From the NCBI GenBank assembly GCA_963580285.1, contig CAUZLF010000733.1, positions 62,001-126,000 on the forward strand: a stretch of 64,000 bases of DNA, in the 5' to 3' direction. The notes under the pieces are model-generated. The model made no database searches. It was not told where the DNA came from and saw only the letters and a program-made list of their open reading frames with translations. Positions within the stretch are counted from its first letter, which is position 1. Each line of letters opens with the position of its first letter. The DNA is from Lucinisca nassula. Its lineage: Eukaryota; Mollusca; Bivalvia; Lucinida; Lucinidae. This document shows positions 1-10,867 of this stretch, piece after piece. The position numbers were made by a program, and so were the translations under genes.

Positions 1-945
1 TTCATCTGAGCCGCAGTGAAACAAAGCTGTCGAAGTCTCGATTTTTTTTTTTTTTTTTTTTTTGCATTTGAACATTTCAAATGATTTGTTTCAACTAAAA
101 ATTATGATAAATACAACGATTTTCATTTTTAACATATAGTTAACTTTGCATTTTTATTTGGCGATATTCCTCGTTTGCCATCTAACGGTGTTTATATTTC
201 GTAGCTTAGTGTCAACTCATGTCGTTGCTTTTAACAGTCGTAATGACAGTTTAACTGTTTAACTACTACATCAGGGATATCGATATCACCAACTTCGGAA
301 ATCATTTTTTTTTTAGTTTTATCGCCGGTACTATCAATTAATTTCTAAAATTTACTATTTGATTATATAGACCTTTGCTGCAGGGTATGTCCCAGCCTGA
401 GGTTTTGGCGACATTATATACTGTATATATAAATATAAAAAATCAAAGGCAAACCTAACTTTTCGGAACAATTTAAAAGTTACAAACGAATTGGATATAA
501 CATAAATGCTTTTCAACAGTCTACTTGCATTCTGTTTGACCCAATCACGGTCAAGTCAGACATTATGCTTTCCTCTTTGATTGCACGCCAGTGGATCGGG
601 GTTCGGACTCCATGATGGCTTTGGCTTAAAGCTATTTATTAGTGGTCGGAGCCGGAACTTATATATATATATATATGTTGGTTGGTCAAACAGGGTTCAA
701 TTGCTCCAGCGTTTCTGTGGCGTTGTGTTCATCAGTGCGTTTACTATCGTGTACTCAACCTTGTGCCAACTACAGTAAAACCGACATCAGTTGTCAATTT
801 GGTATTGTCAATATTATTGTAAATAAAGGTTATTTTTAAATTTATCTACGCAATTATATGTTATTTTTGGATGATCTAATTTTATTTTTGGTGACTCCCT
901 ATTAATGTGATGGTATCAGGCTAAAAAATACCATACCTGCACTGT
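1..945. other. AT-rich non-coding stretch
   Basis: No gene or repeat family is recognised. It contains a T-run at 43-63 and a short TA repeat near 660-676. The short open frames around 581-839 overlap each other, cross the TA repeat and show no protein-like composition, so they are not annotated. Confidence 0.6.
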
Positions 946-949
946 ATCG

Positions 950-1022
950 ACGCTATCCAAGTGGTAAAGTCACTGGCCTGTAGAGCTGAAGTATGCGGGT
1001 TCGAATCTCGCTGGGGATGTTT
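950..1022 (+). repeat. tRNA-like sequence, likely SINE or transposon fragment
   Basis: There is an A-box-like segment (CCAAGTGGTAAAG) followed about 40 bases later by a good B box, GGGTTCGAATCTC, then a T-rich run. The acceptor arms do not pair, so this is not a functional tRNA. It is probably a pol III-type fragment of the kind seen at 51250 and inside the transposons at 7128 and 52676. Confidence 0.4.
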
Positions 1023-1360
1023 TTTCTTTAACATTTTTTTTTCGCTACTCTGACAGCAGAAGAGACATTGTCGGCTGACGAGAATCAAATTTCAAATAGC
1101 GAAGTTTTTTGGTTCTGACAAGTGCAGTTTTGTGACTAACAATCGATAAACGTTAAAACAACGTATGATCAACATGAATTAAATAACAAATTTCCAATCA
1201 ATGTTAATTTCAAGTCATGTTATTGGTGTGCCTATTCTTTACTTTCACATGTCACATATAGGGTCTAGGCCAAGCAGATTACATTGTATCAAATTATGGC
1301 ATCTTGTATTTCAATTCTCTTGTACATGTACTTGCTAGAGTTTCTTTTTTATTCACTATT

Positions 1361-1916
1361 ATCACACTGGTAAAGGCAAGCGCGCAGGATAAGGAACAAA
1401 CACACCGGATAAGGAAATTTTTCCGCTCAGGATAAAAAAGAAAATGGCGGAATGGGTATCACATGTGCAGGTTTGCTGTTGTTCTAGATCTCGTGTTTTG
1501 GTTACTAATCAATACGGCTGCTCACATTAGCTTCACGGAAGACACATATTATTCACAAATTTATATTCGATGGTCCGAATTCGACAGTTACATCCAGTCA
1601 AACGGAGAACCGGACACCATGGAGCTACTCCACCGCGAAATCTCATTATTTTACATGAAACGCTCTTCTGGGAAGATGGCATTCACTTTTTTGTTGGTTG
1701 TAGACATACACATGATAACTCGGATTGTTGCAAATACGATTTAAGGAAAATTTGAAATTAGAAGGCACACAGTTAGAAATCCTAGTTCAATTTTCAATAC
1801 AACGCCCACGGGCAAGGAAATAGGTACAACGCATGTGATAAGACACAAAATTTTCCGAGGAAAATGGTTGTTGTATGGTCGTAGCACTAGGAAATGTCTA
1901 TCTCAGATTAGGTTTT
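1361..1916 (+). repeat. Long inverted repeat, arm A, carrying an unknown signal-peptide-like ORF
   Basis: The 556-bp arm is repeated in reverse complement at 3596-4150 with only scattered substitutions. Inside, from 1463, an open frame begins MCRFAVVLDLV, followed by a hydrophobic run ending near TAAHIS that resembles a signal peptide, then a polar part containing EFDSYIQSNGEPDT. The same frame is open in arm B until a small frameshift. A second overlapping frame contains a cysteine-rich stretch (CRHTHDNSDCCKYD). I do not recognise the protein. It may be a captured exon or part of an unknown mobile element. Confidence 0.65.
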
Positions 1917-1965
1917 CCGATATTAATAAATAGTCCTACATAGTTTAAAGCACCAATTGTGACCT

Positions 1966-2271
1966 TTAGGAATCATCCAAAGTTTGTGTGAATTGTCTTG
2001 GCATGCGCATTGCTGTGGTTTTTGCAATATAATCATCCCCTATGGAGATAGATGGATTGGGTTCATCGCGATCATGAATTAGAGAAATGATGTATTTGTC
2101 CATGTAGTATTTCTGGTAGAAAATTGTATGCTTGTTCTTTTGGCTGAAAATAAGGTAGATAACTTCGCCAAATTCGTGAGACATACCTATTACATGGTCA
2201 TTAAAGGGCCTGATATGATTTGGCTTCTTTTTGATCCTCACCCAAATCCTCTTCAGTGTGCGACGTTTCAC
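1966..2271 (-). CDS. Hypothetical 101-residue open frame between the inverted arms
   Basis: The frame encodes a basic N-terminus (MKRRTLKRIWVRIKKK) and then mixed polar and hydrophobic sequence with balanced composition and no low-complexity bias. It starts at the first ATG, stops at 1966, and lies between the inverted arms ending at 1916 and starting at 3596. No domain, catalytic motif, signal peptide or homologue is recognised. An in-frame stop sits just upstream of the ATG. It may be a decayed exon of an element bounded by the arms, or chance. Confidence that it is real coding sequence is low. Confidence 0.15.
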   Translation of the reverse strand: MKRRTLKRIWVRIKKKPNHIRPFNDHVIGMSHEFGEVIYLIFSQKNKHTIFYQKYYMDKYIISLIHDRDEPNPSISIGDDYIAKTTAMRMPRQFTQTLDDS

Positions 2272-2343
2272 TTGCTAACAGGCTTCGTTAATGGAAACAT
2301 ACACAGAAACGAGTTGTTTCGTCTTCAAGTATTTTCAGAATAA

Positions 2344-3133
2344 CTTGACGTTTGATGTGTCTGTATTGAGTTAATAAATTATGACGAAAATAGTAAGAAA
2401 AGTGTGATAAAAGTTTACTTCTTCGAAAGAAAAAGACAATAGAAAGTGCCCTTAGAAACCCGGTTTCAATTGGCGCATTAATATATCAGGTAGCACTGCT
2501 CATCGTTTGTACACTAAGTGAGTCGTATCTTGTTACCCCACCCACTTGCGTTATCATGGAGATATACGAAAAATGAAATATTACAGGATCAAAATGAAAC
2601 AGGTATCAAATTATTCCTTGGTTTCTAACTAAGAAAATAAGTAATAACAACATATATTTAGCTTTACTATGAACGGAGTTATGGCAATTTTATGTTGACA
2701 TTTCTGACAATGACCAAAATTTAATTTATGAAAAAATAAACACAGAGGCCACCTTTCATTTTTTTTTAAATATTTTCACCACATGTTTACATATCAAAAC
2801 TTTATCCGTATACAAAATATAAAATATGTACAGGCAAGCCTAGGCTGTTATATTTTGAAAGCCATAAAGGTGACAAATTTTTCAATTTTGGTCATAATCA
2901 GCTGGGGGTGGGGGTAAAGTCATGGTAAAAACATACCTTATTTGTGAATGACCAAACATTTTATTGATTTTTTTTTTGAAGCTGTGTCTTTTCATATAAC
3001 TTCCTTTGGCTATCAGTCATCATACAACATTTATGAAACAAATATTCCGGTGGGGGTTGGGGGGTGCAGATATAATTGGATATCTTAACAGGCCCTTTGT
3101 ACGCAGTTCGTCGTCGGATATAAGACAAATATT
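2344..3133. other. Non-coding stretch inside the inverted-repeat loop
   Basis: AT-rich sequence with no recognised gene or repeat family. It ends at the SINE-3 copy beginning near 3134. Confidence 0.5.
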
Positions 3134-3409
3134 GTTTGTTTGATTTGAGGTTTAACGTACCCGTCAACACTGTAAAGGTCATTTTGGAGACGTTGCTTCC
3201 AATTTTGTCGGACTTTTACCCGACACTGAGATGAAACGACATCGCAAGCCCTGCCGCCCAATGAAACCAATAGGGTTTATAAGCACCGCTTTGCCTGGGC
3301 AGGCTTAGATCCTCCAAGCAGTTTACCAGTACTCGTGTGTGGGTCGGTTTCAGCTCTGCGTGGAAGCATCATGCAGCCCATCTATTTCTTAAGCCCCGAT
3401 GGGCAAGGC
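3134..3409 (-). mobile_element. SINE-3 copy
   Basis: This is a copy of a ~300-bp dispersed family. Its sense strand starts GGCCCCCGCCCATCGGGGC and ends with GACGTTAAACCTCAAATC and a CAAA-rich tail, so the copy is on the minus strand. Flanks CAAATATT and CAACTATT look like a target duplication with one change. No tRNA A or B box is visible in the family. Confidence 0.8.
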
Positions 3410-3450
3410 AACTATTAAAGTATGTGCATGTATTGGTAACTGAATGATTA

Positions 3451-3596
3451 TGCCGGTCTCGGTAGCTCAGTCGGATTCGCGACTGCTGGTGATCAGGAGG
3501 ACACGGGTTCGACACCTGCCGGGTTCGGCAACACTCTTCCGTGGAGATTGATCATGAGACCTTTTCTATGGTCATTCTCTCCCTTCCGCTGATTCA
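3451..3596 (+). mobile_element. SINE-1 head fragment
   Basis: The tRNA-like head has A box GTAGCTCAGTCGG and B box GGGTTCGACACC, followed by the conserved GTGGAGATTGATCATGA segment. The copy stops abruptly at GCTGATTCAA, where inverted arm B begins, so the junction truncates the SINE. Full copies occur at 32993 and 42171. Confidence 0.8.
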
Positions 3597-4150
3597 AAAC
3601 CTAATCTGAGATGGACATTTCCCAGTGCTACGACCATACAACAACCCTTTTCCTCGGAAAATTTTGTGTCTTATCACATGCGTTGTACTCATTTCCTTGC
3701 CCTTGGGCGTTGTATTGAAAATTGAACTAGGATTTCTCACTGTGTGCCTTCTTATTTCAAATTTTCCATAAATCGTATTTGCAACAGTCCGATTTATCAT
3801 GTGTCTGTCTACAACCAACAAAAAAGTGCATGCCATCTTCCCAGAAGAGCGTTTCTATAAAATAATGAGATTTCGCGGTGAAGTAGCTCCACTGTGTCCG
3901 GTTCTCCGTTTGACTGGATGTAACTGTCGAATTCAGACCATCGAAGATAAATTTGTGAATAATATGTGTCTTCCGTGAAGCTAATGTGAGCAGCCGTATC
4001 GATTAATAACCATAACACGAGATCTAGAACAACAACAAACCTGCACATGTGATACCCATTCCGCCATTTTCTTTTTTATCCTGAGCGGAAAAAATTCCTT
4101 ATCCGGTGTGTTTGTTCCTTACCCTGCGCGCTTGCCTTTACCAGTGTGAT
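3596..4150 (-). repeat. Long inverted repeat, arm B
   Basis: This is the reverse complement of 1361-1916. Its copy of the open frame (from 4048 downward) begins MCRFVVVLDLVLWLLIDTA and keeps the segment EFDSYIQSNGEPDT. A single-base difference shifts the frame after about 68 residues, so at least one copy is broken. Confidence 0.65.
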
Positions 4151-4292
4151 TATAAATCAAATGTGAAGTTGATCTTTAAAACTGTGCATGACATGTATTG
4201 AACTTTAAAATAAATAGATAACCATTCACGAAAAAATAATAATACAAAAATAATAAACAGAATTGAAAATTAAAAAAGAAATAATAAAAATG

Positions 4293-4661
4293 TTTATCAT
4301 ATGACGTCGCGTCTGAGAGTGTAATAACGCCATGCATTATTTTCGATAATCCACTAGTGGATTAAATATGCAAATTAGCTAGATACGTTCCGTAACGTTA
4401 CATGTACGACGTCCTTAACGGCGTCGCGTTTACTAATGGCGGAATATTGACATTTTTGTAAACAATCGTGAATAAAATGCGTTTTAAATGTCATATGATA
4501 AATAGAATCTTGCATTCGTGCTCATGTATTATTGAATTTATTAAACTCGTTGAGGAAAAGGGATAAAATGCTCGGCAAAGCCTCGCATTTTATCCCGTTT
4601 CCTCAACTCGTTTAATAAATTCAATACTACATGAACACTCATGTAAGATCCTCTATAAATT
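4293..4661 (+). mobile_element. MITE-B copy 1 (hairpin MITE)
   Basis: A second copy is inverted at 49812-50180. The 5' half is CpG-rich (GACGTCGCGTCTGAGAGTG) and bounded by TTTATCATATGAC and its inverse near 4488. The 3' half, 4498-4661, folds on itself with arms such as GAGGAAAAGGGATAAAATGC around a CGGCAAAGCC-type loop. No ORF. Being present twice suggests a non-autonomous DNA element. The superfamily is unknown. Confidence 0.65.
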
Positions 4662-4734
4662 CTGAAACTATTTTATAAAAAAATCATCAAGAAAAAAATA
4701 AATCATGCTTTTAATAGCTTTATGAAAAAGGTTG

Positions 4735-4812
4735 TCAGCGAGGATCGAACCTGCGACCCTCAAGAAAGTAAACTGGTCGTGTTGGGCGCTCCTCGATACT
4801 AGTTGCGCTACG
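4735..4812 (-). repeat. tRNA-like sequence (pseudo-tRNA or SINE head)
   Basis: On the minus strand TAGCGCAACTAGTA is A-box-like and GCAGGTTCGATCCTCGC is a good B box. The variable region is too long and the acceptor stem does not pair, so a functional tRNA is unlikely. Confidence 0.4.
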
Positions 4813-6215
4813 CAACTGATTACACTGACACTGCAAAATTTAGTGCTTTTGTGTTAGAATATAACCCGTTACGTATATACCTGTAGGCTTTAATTGTGAA
4901 TTATTTGTTTACCGAGTTGTGTCACTCGTGAGTTAGAATACCTTCACGCGGACCAAACAAATACTTGTTTGAACTATAGTGAAACTGAGAGTGAGGTTGC
5001 GATCCCGTAAAGTTAACTAAAACCCACTGGTAATTTTACTGACCATTCCGAGTAGGTGCTTTTCCTGTGGTTCCTTCGTTTTGTGTTGGTGATTCTGATT
5101 CTTTCCTTAACGTTGATAATAATCTGATCCTTCCCCCCCCCCACACACACACACACACTTTGTTTTATTGTTCAATTTTAGTTACGTTTTCCTTCTAGTT
5201 TAATATTTTTCATGTCGGTGTTTCTGATTCTTCCCCCCCCCCCCCCCCCACCCATCATGTATACACCTTTTTAGTTAGGTGCGGATATTCTGAGTCACCA
5301 ACTATTTGGGAAGGTTTACTGTCGTCACTCATTATTTCGACTTCTTTCCATAGTGATGTTGTGGGAAGAGTTTTGAATCTGATTGTAACAGGTCTTAGTC
5401 GTTTCTCTTTTTAATTGTCTGCTGGAGACAAAACGAACTTCTTATGGAATTCTTAAATATCTAGTTTAAGGTGACGTAAAGTAGAAGCAAAACTAAGATC
5501 AGGAATCGATACAATTAACTTACTCCACCCATCAAAGGCACCAAAGGGAAAGAAACACAAACATGAAGCGGCCCGACCATAATAGAAACCTAAACAAAGG
5601 AAGGCCATAAGGACAGTTACTTTCCCACAAAATGGCCTAATGGCCATCCAAAATAAAAAGACACAAGTGATACACACAGTAAGTAACAAACGACAACATA
5701 AATAAACCGCCACAGAAGAACCGCCTTGGAACGGTCAGTGGAAAGAATTCCACGGGGGGGGGGGGTCTTAAATCGATTTTACATGGCCATAATCCCCGCC
5801 CTTACCTCTGTCGCGGTATACATTAATTTTGTTTAGTCCGCATGAAGGCTTCCTTACTCATCAGTGTAACATCTCCGAGAACATACAAATAAAAAAAAAT
5901 ACAGAGATGAAACAAGGTTGAGGACTCGACAGCATACAACAACAGAATTGCTGGACTCCGAGGGGCCCGACCAGACTTTTTTAGGTTTTGAGGTAATATT
6001 TTGAGAGTAGAAAGAAATGCGTTTGTTCACCAGTTTCAGAATGCTATGGTTTCATTCGTTTAGGGTTTTATGATCAACATACTCTAGTTCACCATCGATT
6101 AACATATTCTTTCAAGACAGCAGCGATTTCTTCTCAACACTATTGAAATCAATTCAGAAGAGAATCCATATATCGCTTTTTAGAAATTATATTTTGTATC
6201 TTTTTGTTTGTAATT
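4813..6215. other. Non-coding stretch with short homopolymers
   Basis: No recognised gene. It holds C-runs at about 5137 and 5234-5249, a short CA repeat at 5142-5158 and a G-run near 5754. A hydrophobic 86-residue minus-strand frame at 5453-5713 has no recognisable domain or signal of being expressed and is not called. Confidence 0.5.
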
Positions 6216-6345
6216 AGAGTTTAACGGCCTAGTCGACACTATTTTTTGGGTCATTTATGAGCCGGTCTGTTTACCATTCCACACTTTTCCTGGACAGAGT
6301 TATACATAAGCGGTTGACCAGTACAGTGCACGTTCTTTCGAAAGA
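6216..6345 (-). mobile_element. SINE-1 tail fragment
   Basis: It matches the 3' half of SINE-1 in reverse orientation, including the segment corresponding to TTTAACGGCCTAGTCGACAC and CATAAGCGGTTGACCAGTAC. The tRNA head is missing. Confidence 0.65.
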
Positions 6346-6528
6346 AAAATTCGTATCCTAGAATCAGAAATATATTTACATTGCTAGTAATTATATGACT
6401 AGCAGCAAGATAGCAATACACTCAGTTTTACAAACCTCAGTTATCAGGAGTATTAGTATCAATTTCAAGATCTGAAACAAGTTTATTGAATTTCAAATTG
6501 ATAGCTCTAACAGGTTTGTTGTATTTAT

Positions 6529-6587
6529 AGCAACCAACCAACGAGTTGTTTGCCGCCGAAGGCGGCAAACAACGAGAGTTGGTTGCT
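6529..6587. repeat. Near-perfect hairpin
   Basis: Arms beginning AGCAACCAAC and ending GTTGGTTGCT enclose the inner stem TTGTTTGCCGCC / GGCGGCAAACAA around a GAA loop. It is likely the core of a hairpin MITE. No ORF or second copy was found in the window. Confidence 0.6.
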
Positions 6588-7574
6588 TAACGGTAACACG
6601 TGTATTTATTTATGAACATACCCCACCCATTCAAAACCTCAAAAGCCAACAGGACTAAGGCAAAAAATTTCTTCGTACTTCCGGTTTTACACCTTCCTGT
6701 TTCCGGAAGCAAACCTGATTGGATAAAACTTGAACTTCCTTGTTACCATGGACGCACGTTGATCTTTTCGAAATAAACAAACTTGGCTGTGCTATATCAA
6801 CTCACAATCCAGCTTTTTCACGTTTTACAGCTACAGCTCCCATAGAAACATAATTCAATGATAAAAAGGTGTCGTCTTTACCCTTTCGCCGGTGTATGCC
6901 ACTGCATGAGGTAGCACTACACACACACAGTGTCACAGACCGTGTCAAAAGCAATAGCCGTTAGTGTTGGCGAGAGGTATAGACCGATGACTGTTTACTG
7001 AACACTACGTCATACGGACCATTCCATTGGAAACCGTTATGTGGGGGTTACCAACTTTTTCCTCGCTTAATTCACAAAATCTTTGCTGTATATTATTCTG
7101 ATATGACAGCGTTGCAGAAATACTATGTGGCGGTAATGGTTAGATGCATAAACTTTAACGACCTAGTTACCCAAAGGTCGTAGGTTCGAATCTCAAATTT
7201 TGAATAACATTTTTATTTTTCGTTCTTTTTGTTTCCTTTAGTATACAGTTTTATGCAGCCTGTGGCAAGAAATGTTCAAGCCTGAGCATTTGGAACTTTG
7301 CAAACAAAATAAACCAGCTCCTCCTTATCGAGATGACCAGCTTTGAAGAGACACGGGCACACAGTTCTGCGGCTTTCACCATACCATCCTGATCTGAATG
7401 CCAAAATGATGATATGGGGAAATTTTTATATTGGCCAAGAAAATTTTCAGCTTCGCATGACAGATATATAGATGTATAAATAAAGGCTCTTATCGAAGAA
7501 GACATTGGAAGCATTGTTGAAAAAGAATGGCCTGCGTGAATAACACATGTCGAAAAGGCTGAACAGGTCTATTG

Positions 7575-7824
7575 TTTTGTTTGATTTGAGGCTTAACGTC
7601 CCCGTCAACACTGTATTGGTCATTTTGGAGACGTTTCTTCCAACTTTGTGGAACTTTTACTGACATTGAGATGGAATGACATCTCAAGCCCTGTCGCCCA
7701 ATGAAACCAATAGGGTTAATAAGCATGGACGGGCCGACTCGCACCGTGCGCGGTCGGTTTCAGCTCGACGTGGAAGCATCGTGCAGCCCATCTATTTCTT
7801 CAAGCCCAAACGGGCGGGGGCCTG
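7575..7824 (-). mobile_element. SINE-3 copy inserted in transposase pseudogene
   Basis: A slightly shortened copy of the family. Flanks AGGTCTATTG and AGGACAATTG are a diverged target duplication. Comparison with 53080-53110 (CAGGACTATTGGAAAAG) shows the uninterrupted site. Confidence 0.8.
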
Positions 7825-7926
7825 AAAAGGACAATTGTAAAACTGACATCGCTGTTGAGGCTGAAAAGGGGTTATCATTAAATACATGGTCACCGACAGT
7901 GACGTTAGAGAGAAGGTACGGAGACT

Positions 7927-8205
7927 CATTACGAAAACACGCCTATACAAATACACTTTAACCTTGATCGCCGAAAAAAATGAAATTTTAAGATGACAAA
8001 TTGTAATATTTTTCTTATTTCTGCTCAAAATATAGATTGTGGGTACTCGTTAGAACCACCTCATTGAGGCGGTTCTTACGAGTACCCACAATCTATATTT
8101 TAGAGCAGAAATAAGAAAAATAAGGTTTACTCTGTAAACCCCAGTTTTACAATATAAAAGTGGGGTTCAAGGGGGTCAAAATAATATAGGCGTGTTTTCC
8201 TGATG
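7927..8205 (+). mobile_element. MITE-A copy 1, complete
   Basis: TIRs are CATTACGAAAACACGCC and its inverse ending CTGATG. The centre (about 8008-8125) is a long hairpin with inner arms GGGTACTCGTTAGAACC and their complement. It is followed by a second small stem, AACCCCAGTTTTA / AAAAGTGGGGTT. The copy is absent from the paralogous site at 53190. No ORF and no clear target duplication. Confidence 0.85.
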
Positions 8206-8801
8206 TGCTTCTGAGGATGATGAATCTGCTGACACTGCCGAAGAATCAAAACTGTTTTTGTAATGCAATTTCGAAATATGAAATTCTGAAATTATGAAAT
8301 TGAAGTTAATGCGAATCGCTGAAATTTGAAAATAATGAATTACATACTAATATTAAAAAACAACAACAAAGGAAATATATAATACAGAAAAAAAAGAAAA
8401 AATGTTTAAAAATTATTACACTGTGCGAGTGTCTCTTCCTTACCTCGCCCTCATCACACCGAGGACTACAATGATTCTGACCTGTAACTGTAACCACTCG
8501 ACTATTTGTTATTCAAGAGCACTTTCGCGTATAGTAAACCTACATTCAAAACCATGCCTACCATCAAATTATTACGTAAGGTATTTGTTTTTAAGTTTTT
8601 AGTTCTTCTCGTCTATTTTTGTCATATTTTTATTTTCTATCTTTTATAATTCAAACAATGTGTTCTATTGTTGCGCATTGGAATGAGTTTCAGCTTTTAT
8701 TTAAGAAGTTTGCATTCACTGATGACACTGTCATCCCTAGATAACGGTATCAGATGGACCGGCCCGTGTGACGTAATGTTCAGTAAACATTCATCGACCT
8801 G

Positions 8802-9371
8802 TAGTGAACGACAACAAAAGACTTCCTGCTGTGAATAAAACAATACAGTAGGTACATTTTTCTTGAAACATCTTGCTTTAAAACTGGTGTTTCAGTTCAA
8901 TGTACCTGTTGTTAAAACAATACGGCCAACAATGCTCAGTGAGGATTTTTCCACAGCAGTCAAAGAATATGGGACCGATCAATCTAGCTCTGTCGAAAAT
9001 AAGCTTGCAGCTCCTAGCTCAAGACAGCCAGATAGTACATGAAAGAAGAAAACTCTACACTCTGATGGCCAGGATCATAGCAAAGTGAATTGTGATACAT
9101 CTTGTTCAAACTTTGGTGTTTCATTTCAAAGGGTTTCTGGTCAACTTGTTGTCAACTCGTACCTAAGTCAACTCGTACCTGTTTTTGGTCAACTTGTACT
9201 GATTGTTGCTTTATTGCTTGGACAGCCCCAAAAAAATTCTATCAATAACACAGAATCTACCTAAGAACACATATATAGATCTTCCTATTTATATTTCTAT
9301 CTTGGCCCCTTGATTTGCCCTAAAAATTTGTGGAATCTGTAAAAAGCAAAAATATGAGCGAAAAAAATACA
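8802..9371. other. Non-coding stretch
   Basis: No recognised gene. At 9127-9205 the phrase GTCAACTTGT / GTCAACTCGTACCT is repeated several times. Confidence 0.5.
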
Positions 9372-9706
9372 GTGGAGCGTGATAGCTCAGTGGTTAGTGC
9401 ACTTGTCTCTGATGCTAAAGGTCCCGGGTTCGATCCCCAGCAGCGGCGATAAAATTTCGGTGTCCGAACACGCTCCATTGGCATCATTTGCAGGGATGAA
9501 TGTCATTAAGTGCACCGTCCTTCGGATCGGGACGTTAACTGGAGGCCCCCTGTGCAGGGAGAACCATCCCCTGTGCAGGTTAAAGAACCCTTCCATAATT
9601 ACATGATTACTGTGTAGGCTTTCATCCTGCAAAACTAGAGTGTATGTAATATACACCTGCCTAGAATGTCCGCGAGGGCGTATGGCAGTATATATAGAAA
9701 GAAAGA
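9372..9706 (+). mobile_element. SINE-2 copy 1
   Basis: The tRNA-like head has A box TAGCTCAGTGGTTAGTGC and B box GGGTTCGATCCCC, followed by a conserved body containing TGTCCGAACACGCTCC and CCCCTGTGCAGG. It ends in an AGAAAGAAAG tail. A second copy follows directly. Confidence 0.85.
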
Positions 9707-10374
9707 GTGTGGTTGCTCAGTGGATAGTGCACTTGCCATTGATGCTAGGGGCACCCGGTTCGATTCCCGGCAGCGGTAATAAAATTGCGATGTCCGAACA
9801 AGCTCCACTGGCATCATTTGGAGGTATGAATGCCACAAGTGCACAGTCCTTTGGATCGGGATGTTAACTGGAGCCCCCCTGTGCAGGAAGAGCCATCCCC
9901 TGTGCAGGTTAAAGATCCCTACCATAATGACATCAACAACAACAGCATAATAACTGTAGGCAGCCCCATCCTGCCAAACCTTAAGTGTATGTAATTTACA
10001 CCAGGAGTGTTTTGTTTGTTTGATTTGAGGTTTAACATCCCCATGAACACTATAGATCATTTTGGAGATGTTGCTTCTAATTTTGTGGGACTTTTACCCC
10101 AAGATTGAGATGAAAAGACATCTCAAGCCCTGTCACCCAAAGAAACCATGTTTATAAGCATGCATGTTCTGACACACACCGCTTTGCCTGGGCCAGGGTA
10201 GGCTTAGATTCTCTAAGCGGAGTACTCGTGTGATGTCGGTTTCAGTTCTATGTAGAAGCATCATGCATCCCATCTATTTCTTCAAGCCCCGAGAGTCAGG
10301 GGCCGAAACCAGGAGTATATGTACTGGTCAAATGTGATCAGTCGCGGTATCAGTAGAAAGAAAGAAAAAAATAT
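9707..10374 (+). mobile_element. SINE-2 copy 2, interrupted by SINE-3
   Basis: The head starts GTGGTTGCTCAGTGGATAGTG. The body is cut at 10008 and its tail (ATGTACTGGTCAAATGTGA, then GAAAGAAAG) resumes after 10308. The gap is a SINE-3 flanked by a perfect 9-bp duplication, ACCAGGAGT. Confidence 0.85.
10009..10307 (-). mobile_element. SINE-3 copy nested in SINE-2
   Basis: A 299-bp copy between two perfect ACCAGGAGT repeats (10000-10008 and 10308-10316). The nesting shows SINE-3 was active after this SINE-2 copy inserted. Confidence 0.9.
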
Positions 10375-10781
10375 AGTCAAGTCTGGTAACTTTGCATGGC
10401 CGTTTATTTTGCGCACCTTGCATTCACATTCTCAGTAACTGTATCCCTCATTGTCAGTTTCACTATTATCATGCATTAAGTTGTGTAAAGCCTTGAAAAC
10501 ATGAGCTTGCACACGCAGATGTGCCAGTATCGCAGAACTTTTCAATTTTTCTCAAAATAAGAAAAATCTGAAGATTTCCATAGTCAAGACTGAGTTTAAA
10601 CTAGCCAACGGCACAAATATTTTATATCTCAACTCACTGCATCTAACAATATTGCAGAATAACTAATCAAAAACTTGTTCGAGTCAAGCCCCATGTTCAA
10701 GTAGCTCAAAACTTTTTTAGTGTGCAATGTTAGGCGACAAAATTGGTAGTTCCATTTCAAGGGGGTATCCCTTTTCATAGA

Positions 10782-10783
<2 letters not shown>

Positions 10784-10867
<84 letters not shown>

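Larger units (their letters stand above)
7255..8260 (+). pseudogene. Decayed DDE transposase C-terminal region, copy 1
   Basis: Conceptual fragments in shifting frames read WQEMFKPEHLELCKQNKPAP, then RHGHTVLRLSPYHPDLNA, then IWGNF. This is the Tc1/mariner-type block ending in the NxxE segment that carries the third catalytic acidic residue of the DDE triad. In this copy the position that is E in copy 2 has become M (DLNAKMMIW), and stops and frameshifts are present. A SINE-3 at 7575-7824 and a MITE-A at 7927-8205 interrupt the reading region. After the MITE it resumes with acidic codons (SEDDESADTAEES), typical of the tail. Only the C-terminal part exists and no helix-turn-helix domain is present. 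It cannot make an active enzyme. Confidence 0.7.
6980..8801 (+). mobile_element. Tc1/mariner-type transposon, copy 1
   Basis: TIRs of about 55 bp share CGATGA-TGTTTACTGAACA-TACGTCA and lie just inside TA dinucleotides (6978-6979 and 8802-8803), the target expected for Tc1/mariner. The interior carries a tRNA-like module at 7128-7197 and a broken transposase C-terminus. It was later hit by a SINE-3 (7575-7824) and a MITE-A (7927-8205). Copy 2 at 52532-54012 lacks both insertions and serves as the empty-site control. Confidence 0.75.

Noticed and set aside
5453..5713. Hydrophobic 86-residue minus-strand frame as a membrane protein
   Set aside because: No supporting start context, homology or neighbouring exon. 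Hydrophobic composition is expected from this T-rich strand.
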